DNA of 64,000 bases from a virus. The notes beneath the pieces were generated by a model, which made no database searches, had not been told where the DNA came from, and saw only the letters and a program-made list of their open reading frames with translations. This document shows positions 1 through 8,883 of the stretch, piece after piece. The stretch spans positions 30,489-94,488 of IMG/VR virus record IMGVR_UViG_3300037247_001602. The stretch is one strand, 5' to 3'. The number at the start of each line of letters is the position of its first letter. Positions within the stretch are counted from its first letter, which is position 1. The position numbers and the translations under genes are program-made.

Positions 1-393
1 AACGCCTTGCAACATGATGATATGGCCGTGCAGATTCTCGATGCGCTCTTCGAGAAGCGTGCCCGCATGGAGCCCGCAAAATTCGCTCAGTCCTTGGAAA
101 CATTCGATCAGATGTACGGCCTAAGCGATTACTGGGACTCCACGATCATTGATCCCTACCAGAGCACGTTCGGCGGAATCAAGGTAGAGAAGCCCATCTA
201 CGTGGCCGGCAGAGCCGTCTATCGCGATAAGATCGCTGCTCTGGCCACCGACGAGAAAGTTCTAAAGCACCACTTCAATTCCGATTTTGTCGAGCAATTC
301 CGTAAGGCCCCGATCGAGGTATTCCAGAAGTTGGCCACGCCCGATCAGGAACTCATGCTCGTTCTGATCGACGAGAAGGAAAATCGTAGGTGA
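1..393 (+). CDS. C-terminal part of an unknown head-region protein
   Basis: The frame is open from the first base, so the start lies upstream of the window; about 130 residues are visible. I do not recognise the family. The fragment is acidic-to-neutral and soluble-looking, without membrane segments. It contains F-E-K-R-A and F-Q-K-L-A, which resemble the IEKIA tag found at the N-terminus of several following proteins. Its TGA overlaps the GTG start of the next gene, so the two are translationally coupled. Position just upstream of the portal suggests a virion or assembly role; this is inference from context only. Confidence 0.7.
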   Translation, partial: NALQHDDMAVQILDALFEKRARMEPAKFAQSLETFDQMYGLSDYWDSTIIDPYQSTFGGIKVEKPIYVAGRAVYRDKIAALATDEKVLKHHFNSDFVEQFRKAPIEVFQKLATPDQELMLVLIDEKENRR

Positions 394-671
394 CCGTGAT
401 CGAGAAGATCGCGTATGTGGGCGGCAAGGGCCCCAAATTCAAGGTCTTGAGGGATGGCCGCGTAAATCTCGATCCGGAAGAACGCGCCTTGGTGATGAAG
501 CGCAAGGCTGTCTGGCACATGAACGGTGGAGGTCCAAGCTCAGCGGTATTCAAGTCGAATGTGAAGGGGAAAACCTGGTACACGACTCACACGCACAGAG
601 CCTATAATGTGACCCCCACGCTGAAGGGAACGATCAACCGCTTCCATAAATTCATAAAGGGCACATCATGA
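390..671 (+). CDS. Small basic protein with N-terminal IEKIA tag
   Basis: A 93-residue basic protein starting at a GTG that overlaps the previous stop codon (GTGA). It begins M-T-V-I-E-K-I-A, the tag shared with the proteins at 668, 19314, 20097, 21515 and 25683. No known domain is recognised; the C-terminal half is rich in His, Lys and Thr. It lies in the run of short overlapping genes in front of the portal gene. A packaged or head-associated protein is a guess from the tag and the location. Confidence 0.7.
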   Translation: MTVIEKIAYVGGKGPKFKVLRDGRVNLDPEERALVMKRKAVWHMNGGGPSSAVFKSNVKGKTWYTTHTHRAYNVTPTLKGTINRFHKFIKGTS

Positions 672-874
672 AGATGATCGAGAAGATCGCTCGCGAGATG
701 CCGAGCTTCACTAAGCAAAAGCGACCTGCCAAAGTGAAAGAGATCTACCGTGCGCTCAAGCGGGAGCACCCCGAGATGCCAGCAGCCATGAAAGCTCGCA
801 TCGCCGGTCGCCAGGGCAAAGTCGGAAAACAAGAAGTTGGACCTCCGTACACGGCTCCACTAAGTGGAAAATGA
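668..874 (+). CDS. Small basic protein with N-terminal IEKIA tag
   Basis: A 68-residue, strongly basic protein beginning M-K-M-I-E-K-I-A. The ATG overlaps the TGA of the previous gene (ATGA). No domain is recognised. The length, charge and tag resemble the 57-residue protein at 21515, suggesting small DNA- or scaffold-associated virion proteins, which remains inference. Confidence 0.65.
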   Translation: MKMIEKIAREMPSFTKQKRPAKVKEIYRALKREHPEMPAAMKARIAGRQGKVGKQEVGPPYTAPLSGK

Positions 875-880
875 CGACCA

Positions 881-1597
881 ATGAGAGCCGAACTGGTGAT
901 AGAGCCGCTAGACACCACTGGACGGATTAAATCTGCCGACGAATGTTTCATCGAAGCATTCCATAGTCCCGGTGCGAACGGATCTGTCAGAAAACTAGCC
1001 GCAGTCCAAAAGCCAGATTCGTGGGAAGCGGGTAGGCCTCCGGGATGGTACTCCCAGACTCTCATCAAGAAATACGATCGGCTCTGGTTCGAATGGGAGC
1101 CAGAAACTCTCTGGTCCACGATCGAGAAAGATTTCAATACCGCAGTTTCCGAACTGACGCGGAACAAGATCAACGCCGCGAAGCTCATTTACCTGACGGA
1201 TGCATTCTGGAAGGAGTGGCATGTCTTCGAGAAAGTAGTTCAGGCCTTCACTGATCACATTCCCGACTTCTTCTCCGTAGAGCCTCCCAGCCCGGCAGAG
1301 GTCGCATGGGGCGTTTACGAAGTCAACCGGATGCGACCCAATATCACATTCTCCGAGGAAGTCGCAAGTTACGTTCAGGGGATCTGCAAGGAGGCAGGAC
1401 TCGTTCTCTTTCCCGAAGAACTGGAATTCGCACAGCCGAAGCCGTTGGGAACGCTTGCGGCTGACGTGAGGGCCGGATGGCAGATGATCAAAGAGTTGAA
1501 AGAGATTGAAATCGTAGAGAATGAGATCGGCGTGAATCTTGTAAGATTACAGGCCATCCGTGCTTACGTGGAGGAGCAGTTCAGTGAGCATGAATGA
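881..1597 (+). CDS. Unknown protein upstream of portal
   Basis: A 238-residue protein that I cannot assign to a family. It is soluble, with a Trp-rich central region and a helical C-terminal segment rich in Glu. It starts 7 bases after the preceding gene and overlaps the following gene, so it belongs to the same operon that leads into the portal gene. A head-assembly role is likely only by context. No signal peptide or membrane segment is visible. Confidence 0.75.
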   Translation: MRAELVIEPLDTTGRIKSADECFIEAFHSPGANGSVRKLAAVQKPDSWEAGRPPGWYSQTLIKKYDRLWFEWEPETLWSTIEKDFNTAVSELTRNKINAAKLIYLTDAFWKEWHVFEKVVQAFTDHIPDFFSVEPPSPAEVAWGVYEVNRMRPNITFSEEVASYVQGICKEAGLVLFPEELEFAQPKPLGTLAADVRAGWQMIKELKEIEIVENEIGVNLVRLQAIRAYVEEQFSEHE

Positions 1598-1871
1598 CCA
1601 GATAATCTCTGGATTCATCGACGAGATCGAGAAAGTCGCCCGCCTCACGGGAAAAGATATTGCTCGTGGAGCTGCTCTCGGAGCCTTGACTGGCATAACA
1701 GTAGGAACAGTCAAGGGTTATACAGAGAAGAAACTTGAAAAGAAACTTAAGAAAAAGTACGGGAAAAAGAGTGAGGTTCCTTGGGCAGCAGCCAGAGGCG
1801 TCACAAGCGCAGGAGCGGGTGCTCTTTATGCCTTGGCGCCACTGATTGCACTTGCTAAGATGAAGAAATAG
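1584..1871 (+). CDS. Small Gly/Ala-rich protein with DEIEKVA motif
   Basis: The GTG at 1584 is preferred because GGAGGAG at 1570-1576 lies 7 bases upstream; an ATG at 1590 is the alternative. The product has about 95 residues. Near the N-terminus it carries D-E-I-E-K-V-A, a variant of the IEKIA tag. A Gly/Ala-rich stretch follows, then a Lys-rich middle and a hydrophobic C-terminal segment rich in Ala and Leu that could be membrane-active or a packing helix. It ends 2 bases before the portal start. Function unknown. Confidence 0.65.
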   Translation: MSMNDQIISGFIDEIEKVARLTGKDIARGAALGALTGITVGTVKGYTEKKLEKKLKKKYGKKSEVPWAAARGVTSAGAGALYALAPLIALAKMKK

Positions 1872-1873
1872 CT

Positions 1874-3856
1874 ATGGCTGATCAAAGCCAATTCAATCTC
1901 GTCCGGCGTCGGGGTAATTTCAATTACCCTAGCCCGTACTTCGATATTTCCTCTACGTATGTTCCGCCGTCAGTCAAGGAACTGTTCAAGTGGTGCCGCT
2001 TCTTCTTTTACTCCCATTCGATCATTAGTCCGATTATCTACAAGATTTCGGAATATCCAATCACAGGACTGATCTATCAGAGCGTCGAATCTGATCAACC
2101 CCTACCTGAGCAGGCTAAGAGCAAATGGAAGACGCTGCTTGAGAGCACTCTTAAACTGAAGTCCAGACAGATCGAGATTCTTCTCGATTATAATACCTAC
2201 GGCAACGCATTCCTTTCGATCTTGTATCCGTTCAAACGCTATCTTGTCTGCGAGAAATGCGATACCAGATCAGCCATTGAGAAGACCTCCTATAAGTGGA
2301 AAGACCTGAAGTTCTACGGAGAATGTCAGAAGTGCAACCAACAAGTCGAATTCCAGATCAACGACGTAGAAGTCAAGAATAGATCGCAATGCCGTCTTAT
2401 TCGCTGGAATCCGTTCAATATAAGTATCGATCACTGTGGACCCACGGATGAACGAGTCTATGTATACAAAATCCCGTCCAAGGACAAGAAGTCCATTATT
2501 GCCGGGAAGAAATTTTGGATTGAACGCGCTCCATATGTCTTCATTGAAGCTGCGCGAAAGAACCAGGATATCGAACTAGATCCGAACAATCTATTCCACT
2601 TCAAGCGTCCTTCGATCGCCGATAATGATATGGGATGGGGAATGCCGATCGTTCTCCCTGTCCTGAAGGACGCCTATTGGCTTCAGATTCTACGTAAGGC
2701 GAACGAGGCGATCAGCCTGGAGCATATTGTCCCGTGGAGAATTATCTTTCCTGCGGCCAACGCAGATGCATCGCCTTATGTCAATCTGAACCTGAATTCT
2801 TGGAAGAATCAGATCGAGAAGGAGGTCAGGCGTTGGCGCCAGGACCCGAACCATATCTCGGTCATGCCGCTCCCGATCGGGAATATCAGCTTCGGTGGGG
2901 ATGCCAAGCTGCTTCTGGTTTGGCAGGAAGAGAAACTTATGCAAGGCCAAATCGCAGGTGGCCTTGGAGTTCCTCTCGAATTGGTATTCGGCGGACTCAC
3001 GTGGTCTGGATCATCGGTATCACTACGAGTGCTAGAGAATCATTTTCTCACAGATAGGGAATTGCTCGATGAATTCGTCAACGAATTCCTGATCCCGCGC
3101 CTGACGCGATATTTCCGGCTGCCGAAACTCAAAGTCAAGATGATTGAGTTCAAGATGGCCGATGATGTTCAGCAGAAACAGTTGGCCATGCAACTCAATC
3201 AGGCAGGGAAACTATCAGATACAACTCTTCTTGGCCAGTCGGGGTTCGACTTCGATGATGAAGTAAAACTCAGAAGGGCCGAGCAAATTCAGCTTATTGA
3301 GATGCAGAGAAAAGCCCTGATGCAACAGGCCGAACTTCAAGGAATGACACAGGTTGTCGGAGCCAAATACCAAGCTGTTGCTCAACTCGAAATGTCACGA
3401 GCGCAAAATGTGGCGAATCAGGAGGCCATGGAGGGGCAGTATGAATTCCAGAAAGGCGTCCAACAGGAACAGCAACAGCAGGCCACGCAGCAGATAGCCA
3501 TCGATCAGGCGCAAGGGCAGCAGGGCCAGGGGAAAGGCCAACAGTCGGCAGTTCCCATGGCACAAGGTGGTGTCGTCTCAGGACAAAAGCCAGGACAAAA
3601 GCCAGGGCAGAAATCAGATCAGAAGCCGGGCCAGATGCCGACGGTAAATACCATGGATATGGTTCGCTCCTGGGCACAGGGATTGATGTCACTACCAGAG
3701 GAACAGCGTGAGATGGCGCTCGGTTCCTATGAGCAAGAACACCCTGAGACAGTCGCGCTGATCCGTCAATTCATGAAGGAGATGTTGAAGCAGACGGCAG
3801 ACATGAGACCAAACCCAGAAGTAAAACCTCCAAGAAGAAAGAACACAACAGTCTAG
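1874..3856 (+). CDS. Portal protein with zinc-ribbon insertion
   Basis: A 660-residue protein that fits the portal family: Y-N-T-Y-G-N-A-F-L near residue 106 matches the conserved core strand of portals, and an H-F-K-R-P segment is followed by a Gly-Trp-Gly-Met-Pro turn and a long amphipathic helix. Portals form the dodecameric DNA channel at the head vertex and dock the terminase. Four cysteines (C126, C129, C151, C154) form a zinc-ribbon inserted after the core, which is uncommon. The last 180 residues are a Gln-rich helix followed by low-complexity G-Q-K-P repeats. The gene sits between small head genes and fibre-like genes. Assignment rests on motif recognition and context. Confidence 0.8.
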   Translation: MADQSQFNLVRRRGNFNYPSPYFDISSTYVPPSVKELFKWCRFFFYSHSIISPIIYKISEYPITGLIYQSVESDQPLPEQAKSKWKTLLESTLKLKSRQIEILLDYNTYGNAFLSILYPFKRYLVCEKCDTRSAIEKTSYKWKDLKFYGECQKCNQQVEFQINDVEVKNRSQCRLIRWNPFNISIDHCGPTDERVYVYKIPSKDKKSIIAGKKFWIERAPYVFIEAARKNQDIELDPNNLFHFKRPSIADNDMGWGMPIVLPVLKDAYWLQILRKANEAISLEHIVPWRIIFPAANADASPYVNLNLNSWKNQIEKEVRRWRQDPNHISVMPLPIGNISFGGDAKLLLVWQEEKLMQGQIAGGLGVPLELVFGGLTWSGSSVSLRVLENHFLTDRELLDEFVNEFLIPRLTRYFRLPKLKVKMIEFKMADDVQQKQLAMQLNQAGKLSDTTLLGQSGFDFDDEVKLRRAEQIQLIEMQRKALMQQAELQGMTQVVGAKYQAVAQLEMSRAQNVANQEAMEGQYEFQKGVQQEQQQQATQQIAIDQAQGQQGQGKGQQSAVPMAQGGVVSGQKPGQKPGQKSDQKPGQMPTVNTMDMVRSWAQGLMSLPEEQREMALGSYEQEHPETVALIRQFMKEMLKQTADMRPNPEVKPPRRKNTTV

Positions 3857-3865
3857 GGGCAGAAA

Positions 3866-6166
3866 ATGGCACTACATACAATCCCGACAAAGCAACTCGC
3901 TCCAGAAGTTCTGGAGGAGGGAGAAGATGCGGGCGGTCTCGGCTCGGGAGCTGCAACTGTTGGACAACTTCTTGAGGCGGACGGAGCAGGCGGCACCTCT
4001 TTCGAGGATATTGTAGATCACAAGGCTCGTCACGCTTCCGGCGGAGCGGATGCCTTCCTCGCGACGGACCTTCTTGAGGGGGTTGTCAAGCGGATTCAGA
4101 CGACGACCGGACCGACGATACTTGAGGTGGGTGCTATCGCCCTAGATGAGACGCTGGTCCGTGGACCTGGAAATACGATTGTCGGCAGCCCGCGTATAGC
4201 AGAGAACCTCTTTCTCAAAGCTCGCAACGAGACGGTCTCGATCATACCGAAAGATAAACTCGTTACCCCTATTGGTTTTGACGTAGGAACAGGCCGGATA
4301 TTGGTTGATCTGGCCGACAAAGATGATTCTGGGAAACGTCCGGCAGTGGGCATCACGACTGAGCCCATTGCCGCCAGCGGCGGCGAAACCGATCTCCTTC
4401 TCTCGGTGGGGACTGCCGTTGGCTTAAACACGTCGGCCTTTTCTGTGAACGATCAGTTGGTCTTGGGCAATGCTGGCGCGCTTTCTCGACCGCCGCCTGA
4501 AGTGGACCCCTTCACGGGAGAAATCCAGCTTATCGGGCAGGTGACACGTGTTGACGGATCAGACGGCCAAGTATTTGTCACTCTTTCTGCCGGACTATTG
4601 CCCACCACGGCTGCGCAGTTTTTTGCGACCAAGGAAATCACGCCGACCGGTGCTGTGACCGGTGGCGATGTCACGAGGGCATCGCCGCCGAGTCTAAACG
4701 TGGCCGTCGCTGCCGGGGAAGGTTTTGTCAACGACGATACTATGGCATCCCCCTTCCGTGTTGTATGGAGTTCTGTTTCAAGTCTCGCCCTCACAGCCAG
4801 CGATACGAACTTTATCACTGTCGATAAAGATGGCGTGGTGGCCGCCACCGTCAGCCCGCCCAACGAAGAAGACGTTATCATCCTTGCCGATGCGATCACC
4901 GATGGTTCGTCGGTCATTTTGTTGGCCAGTCACCGAGTCCTTTTGCAGGAGCGGTCGGCAAAAGCCCACGTATACGCGCAAGAGGTCATTGGCAATATAG
5001 TAGTCAGTGGGCTCATTACGACTGAGAATGCCGGCACTGATCTTCGTTTGGATGTTGATCTGGGAACCTTTTATACCCATGATTTCAGGGTCACCGTCCC
5101 GGCAACCGCCCCGATCCTCTTTACGTACTGGCATCGAGATAGCTTCGGCGGTTGGACACAGACGGCTGGTTCTACCCTAATCGATCAGAAGTGGGATGAC
5201 GACTCAGGCACATTGGTTGCCTTGACTGCGGGTGAGTTCAAGAAGGATTTGCTATTCGTCATCTTCACGGCGACGAACACTGTCGAGTACCACGTTTTTC
5301 ACGGTCAGGAAGTTTTCTCCTCTCAGTCGGAGGCCGAAGCGGGAGCCATTCCGGCAGCCGATTCGGACGTGATAGACAACGGCGTTCGATCCGGTGGGCT
5401 CGTGGTTGAAGGAGTCGTTGCCGCATCCCTAGCCCTCGTTTCTATCGTCGATCATCGGCCATTCCTCGGACAATTGGCACCGGGTGCCACGGCGGTGACG
5501 GACCACGGTCTTCTGAGCGGATTGGCTGATGACGACCATACTCAGTACCTGCTGACCAGCGGAAGGACGATGACTGGCGATCAGAATATGGGCGGCAACG
5601 CCATTACCAACGTCGGAAACGTCGATGGTGTGGATGTTAGCGCCCACGCAGGTCGTCACGAAAATGCCGGCGCGGACGAAATTAATGTGGGCGGCTTGTC
5701 AGGTGCCCTGGCCGACGATCAACCGGCCCAGGCCCATACCTTGGGTGGCGCCAAACACACTGCTGACACAATAGCAAATGTCGATGCGAAGGTGTCTGAT
5801 GCGACACTCGTTGCTGAAATCGAAAACACAACTACAACTACCACCGGAACGCCGTTCAATATCGCGACCATCGCCATCCCTGATGATACGGTCGTCCTGA
5901 TCGAAGTTAGGATTGTGGCACGACGAACCGATTCAGCCGGGCGAGCCACGTACATTCGCCATGCAGTGGTTTTTCGGGAAGCTGCCGGTGTGGCGACTCT
6001 TGAAGGCGCCGTGGATACACCATTTACCAGGGAATCCACTGGTGATTCAACTTGGGACGCGACGATATTGGTTGACGGCGGCAACAATGCACTTATAGAA
6101 GTTACTGGACAGGGCGCTAAGACAATCAACTGGAAATCTCTCCATCGAACAAGGCAGGTAAGCTAA
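3866..6166 (+). CDS. Fibre-like virion protein, multidomain
   Basis: A 766-residue protein with AGGGGC upstream of its ATG. Residues about 45-110 contain an H-x-x-R-H-A-S-G-G-A-D-A-F module followed by T-T-T-G-P-T, also found in the three fibre paralogues at 44654-48704. A central region has the D-H-G-L-L-S-G-L-A-D-D-D-H-T-Q-Y linker typical of phage tail fibres, with a second H-A-G-R-H module after it. The C-terminal ~130 residues are a beta-rich domain related to the ends of the same paralogues. It is therefore a virion fibre or decoration protein; whether it sits on tail or head cannot be decided. Confidence 0.75.
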   Translation: MALHTIPTKQLAPEVLEEGEDAGGLGSGAATVGQLLEADGAGGTSFEDIVDHKARHASGGADAFLATDLLEGVVKRIQTTTGPTILEVGAIALDETLVRGPGNTIVGSPRIAENLFLKARNETVSIIPKDKLVTPIGFDVGTGRILVDLADKDDSGKRPAVGITTEPIAASGGETDLLLSVGTAVGLNTSAFSVNDQLVLGNAGALSRPPPEVDPFTGEIQLIGQVTRVDGSDGQVFVTLSAGLLPTTAAQFFATKEITPTGAVTGGDVTRASPPSLNVAVAAGEGFVNDDTMASPFRVVWSSVSSLALTASDTNFITVDKDGVVAATVSPPNEEDVIILADAITDGSSVILLASHRVLLQERSAKAHVYAQEVIGNIVVSGLITTENAGTDLRLDVDLGTFYTHDFRVTVPATAPILFTYWHRDSFGGWTQTAGSTLIDQKWDDDSGTLVALTAGEFKKDLLFVIFTATNTVEYHVFHGQEVFSSQSEAEAGAIPAADSDVIDNGVRSGGLVVEGVVAASLALVSIVDHRPFLGQLAPGATAVTDHGLLSGLADDDHTQYLLTSGRTMTGDQNMGGNAITNVGNVDGVDVSAHAGRHENAGADEINVGGLSGALADDQPAQAHTLGGAKHTADTIANVDAKVSDATLVAEIENTTTTTTGTPFNIATIAIPDDTVVLIEVRIVARRTDSAGRATYIRHAVVFREAAGVATLEGAVDTPFTRESTGDSTWDATILVDGGNNALIEVTGQGAKTINWKSLHRTRQVS

Positions 6167-6972
6167 TGAGTATTACGGGATCTACAGATCAAGGCGATGG
6201 GCGCAGAGACGTAACGGTCGATCATGACCCGCGTTCGACGGCTACTGACGTTCCCGCTGGGTCAGTCATTCTCTACGTCGGATCGCCCAGCGGCGATTTG
6301 TGGACGGGGTGTCAGTTCGTCAAACTGGACGACGGCGCGACGACCAATGTTCATTATGTTGGCGGGCGCCCAACACTGTCCGGTAGTTGGGACCTCACTG
6401 CGGGTACACCCGCCAATAAAAACATCCCTGACGCCAAAAAAATCAAGCGTATCACCCGTGCTCGGTTTTGGATCAGCCAGAGCGGATTCGACGTAGGAAC
6501 GAACACCGCTACTCGTATTATACTCCAATTTTTTAATACTGATGCTTTTACTCATGCCGAACTTGATACGGTTGGCGAAGTGGCACTTATTAAACAATAT
6601 GCTGAGTTCCAGTTTGCAAGCCAGGATGTTTTCGTGAACATCAACAATGGTGTTGGTGCCTTCGACATTGATTCTACGGCCTCGTTTGTAGTTGAAGACT
6701 TAGTGCGAATCCACGATGGTACGAATTGGGAGTTTCAGCGGATCGATGATGTGACGGACGCCGATACGTTGAGCATTTATAACACTATCCTGAGGGCTGA
6801 CGGAGATCCAGTGTGGTCTGCTGATGACGATGTTACGCGCGTATTGGAGATCCGAGACCTGGGATGTAATGATGAAGACTACTCTGACGAGATCCATCTG
6901 CGCTTACTCCCTCGCACCGGCGACAACAATTGTCGCCTGCATTATTGGATCGAGTATGAAGGAGCTGCCTAA
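6166..6972 (+). CDS. Probable virion surface or fibre protein
   Basis: A 268-residue protein whose ATG overlaps the stop of the fibre-like gene before it (TAATG), implying coupled expression. The sequence is rich in Asp, Thr and Gly with predicted beta structure and short Asp-Gly turns, as in phage fibre or collar proteins. No signal peptide or membrane segment is present. No family is recognised; the virion assignment rests on composition and position. Confidence 0.65.
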   Translation: MSITGSTDQGDGRRDVTVDHDPRSTATDVPAGSVILYVGSPSGDLWTGCQFVKLDDGATTNVHYVGGRPTLSGSWDLTAGTPANKNIPDAKKIKRITRARFWISQSGFDVGTNTATRIILQFFNTDAFTHAELDTVGEVALIKQYAEFQFASQDVFVNINNGVGAFDIDSTASFVVEDLVRIHDGTNWEFQRIDDVTDADTLSIYNTILRADGDPVWSADDDVTRVLEIRDLGCNDEDYSDEIHLRLLPRTGDNNCRLHYWIEYEGAA

Positions 6973-7016
6973 TTTTACCTTGCAAATACTGTGCGGCTGT
7001 GTAGTATGAGGCTGAT

Positions 7017-7268
7017 ATGGCTAGATCCGTTTCTGTTAGGAAAATGTCAGGTGATGTTCGAATCCTGAAGCTCTGCATGGATGCGAAGGAAGATCGCCAG
7101 ACATACGAGAAGATCAGGAACGATACGAACTGTGAGATTATTGATAAGCAGTATTTTTCGACGCCGAAAGGAGTCGTTTGGGCAGTTGTAGAATATCGAG
7201 ATCAGAAGACCGAAACCCAGTCGCCGGAACAGGTTTCCGGTGGCGTCTCTAATGAAGAGGAGGAATAA
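7017..7268 (+). CDS. Small unknown protein of structural operon
   Basis: An 83-residue protein with an alpha/beta N-terminal part and a Glu-rich C-terminal tail. It ends 2 bases before the next gene, whose ribosome binding site (GAGGAGG) is formed by its last codons. No family recognised. Expression with the neighbouring fibre-like genes suggests a chaperone or accessory virion protein, but nothing in the sequence shows this. Confidence 0.6.
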   Translation: MARSVSVRKMSGDVRILKLCMDAKEDRQTYEKIRNDTNCEIIDKQYFSTPKGVVWAVVEYRDQKTETQSPEQVSGGVSNEEEE

Positions 7269-7270
7269 TC

Positions 7271-8224
7271 ATGGCCCTTATTCAGAACAGCAGCGGTGGT
7301 GAAATTCGTTTGTCTCGGGTGGGCAAGATTGGTCCTCCTAAACTCGAAGGCGTCAATATTGCCTTTGATGATACTGAGACGGCAACCGTCCCGGATGATT
7401 TTCTTCGTAGTGATGGAATGGTCGCGCTGGTGGCTGCCAATGACATTACAATCCTTCAGTTCGGCGCGGGAGATGAGGTTGTCGAGCAGGAATCGCTACA
7501 CCGATCTGCGTACAGTATATCCTTGGATAATACCCCGGCTGATATTGCCAACATAATGGTCGCTGCTGTCGATACTGGAGGTGCCGAAACCTACGATTTC
7601 AGCAACCCGGCAAATCGCAGCCTATCTATGGTTCTGAATGGAATTTCTGTTACCCACACTTTTGTAAGTGGGGATTTTTCAGATCAGGCCGCTGCGACGG
7701 CTGCCGAAGTAGTTACGTCATTGGCCGGGAACGCGGCGTTTGCAGCAGAAGCGGCTGCTGATGATAATGCCGGATCGATCCGTGTAACAAGCCTTGCGTT
7801 TGGAACGAGCAGCAACATTATCTTCAGTGGAACCGCGAATGCCATTCTTGCCCTCTCGGTGACTCAAGTCGATGGGACCATTGCCCCGAGTCTCGTCCAG
7901 GTTCTTGTCAAGGATTCTCGCGGGAATGCGATCCAGGGCGTGGACGTTGTCGCTGGCATTTGGGATACTGTAACCGGTGGAAGCCTCCTTGCTGACACTC
8001 AGATCCAGGAAGCCAGCAAGGGCTCGATCAAAACCGGGAAGTATACCAATACGGCCACGTTGACGACAAGTTCTACTGGCGAAGCTGATGTGGAAGTCGC
8101 ATCGGATATTTCCGGGGCCGACAGCCTTTTCCTTGATCTGGCTGCTCCGGCTGGTTTCTTCCTATCCGTTTCGGATAGAAAGGGAGTGGATAGCAGCAGA
8201 GAGCAGATCGACAAGAGTGCGTAG
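7271..8224 (+). CDS. Probable virion protein with Ig-like C-terminal region
   Basis: A 317-residue protein with a strong GAGGAGG site. The N-terminal ~75 residues look like a small attachment domain. An Ala/Asp/Thr-rich beta domain follows. From about residue 215 an L-V-Q-V-L-V-K-D-S-R-G-N-A pattern recalls bacterial Ig-like (Big) domains. It is the last + strand gene before a convergent minus-strand gene and a strong terminator. A structural protein of the head or tail surface is likely; exact role unknown. Confidence 0.65.
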   Translation: MALIQNSSGGEIRLSRVGKIGPPKLEGVNIAFDDTETATVPDDFLRSDGMVALVAANDITILQFGAGDEVVEQESLHRSAYSISLDNTPADIANIMVAAVDTGGAETYDFSNPANRSLSMVLNGISVTHTFVSGDFSDQAAATAAEVVTSLAGNAAFAAEAAADDNAGSIRVTSLAFGTSSNIIFSGTANAILALSVTQVDGTIAPSLVQVLVKDSRGNAIQGVDVVAGIWDTVTGGSLLADTQIQEASKGSIKTGKYTNTATLTTSSTGEADVEVASDISGADSLFLDLAAPAGFFLSVSDRKGVDSSREQIDKSA

Positions 8225-8234
8225 TAAAGAAAAA

Positions 8235-8264
8235 GGGGTGGGGAGGATTACTCCTCCTCACCCT
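8235..8264. terminator. Bidirectional intrinsic terminator
   Basis: A 12-13 bp hairpin pairs 8235-8247 with 8252-8264, with a 4-base loop TTAC and G-T wobbles. It is flanked by an A-rich run on the left and a pyrimidine-rich run on the right, so it can stop transcripts from both sides. The stop codon of the minus-strand gene lies in the loop. Confidence 0.8.
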
Positions 8265-8883
8265 CTTCTTCTTCTGCTGTCACGGGTCTCTCGAAGAGAC
8301 GCCACAGTCTTCCCGGAATATAATGCGGTGGGACCTCTCTTTCTTCCTGGGTTGGTTCCCAGAATATCACATCATCTACCTGGCCGTAGGTGTGAGTTAC
8401 ATAGGATCGGTCGCCATTTTTGAAGTCGCAATAAGAGACGAGCGCCTCGGGATGATTGGGATTGCCCAAAACCTGTTTAGATGGCTCCGATCTCAATTTG
8501 AATAGATGGGTTTTCGAAACCCAGCATCTCATGAGAAGTGCGTAGGCTCTGGAATCCATCTCACGGACCATCATTTCCATGGCGGCTTGGAGAAGATCAG
8601 GATCGAAGTCGATCATGGCCTGGACGTTTATCATCCGGCACATATCAAGGCCGTCTTTGACGTACCAGATGTAGAAATATGGGGCGACGTACCTGTTTTT
8701 GTTCATCTCGTCCTGGCCGAGTTCCAGGGTAATCTTATTGAATGCCCTGGGATCAATGCAATTATGGAAAAGGCTCTTGTCGGCGGGAACATCTTTTGTT
8801 TCAACGTGAATATGTTGCGCGACGGGGAATCTTTTGATAAGATTGCTTACTCTCGTGTAAGGAACACCTTGTGAAAAATCCAT
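8248..8883 (-). CDS. Unknown 211-residue protein, isolated minus-strand gene
   Basis: The ATG at 8883 is preceded on the minus strand by a strong GGGAGG site. The protein is soluble, with an acidic tail made almost entirely of Glu, encoded by one arm of the terminator hairpin. No family is recognised. It lies alone in the + strand structural operon, and its first 13 bases overlap the start of the divergent minor head gene. The nearest leftward promoter element is at 10153, beyond the + strand gene. Confidence 0.7.
   Translation of the reverse strand: MDFSQGVPYTRVSNLIKRFPVAQHIHVETKDVPADKSLFHNCIDPRAFNKITLELGQDEMNKNRYVAPYFYIWYVKDGLDMCRMINVQAMIDFDPDLLQAAMEMMVREMDSRAYALLMRCWVSKTHLFKLRSEPSKQVLGNPNHPEALVSYCDFKNGDRSYVTHTYGQVDDVIFWEPTQEEREVPPHYIPGRLWRLFERPVTAEEEEGEEE

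Noticed and set aside
3560-3650. Short direct repeats in the portal gene
   Set aside because: They encode G-Q-K-P low-complexity repeats at the portal C-terminus; no sign of a mobile element or CRISPR.
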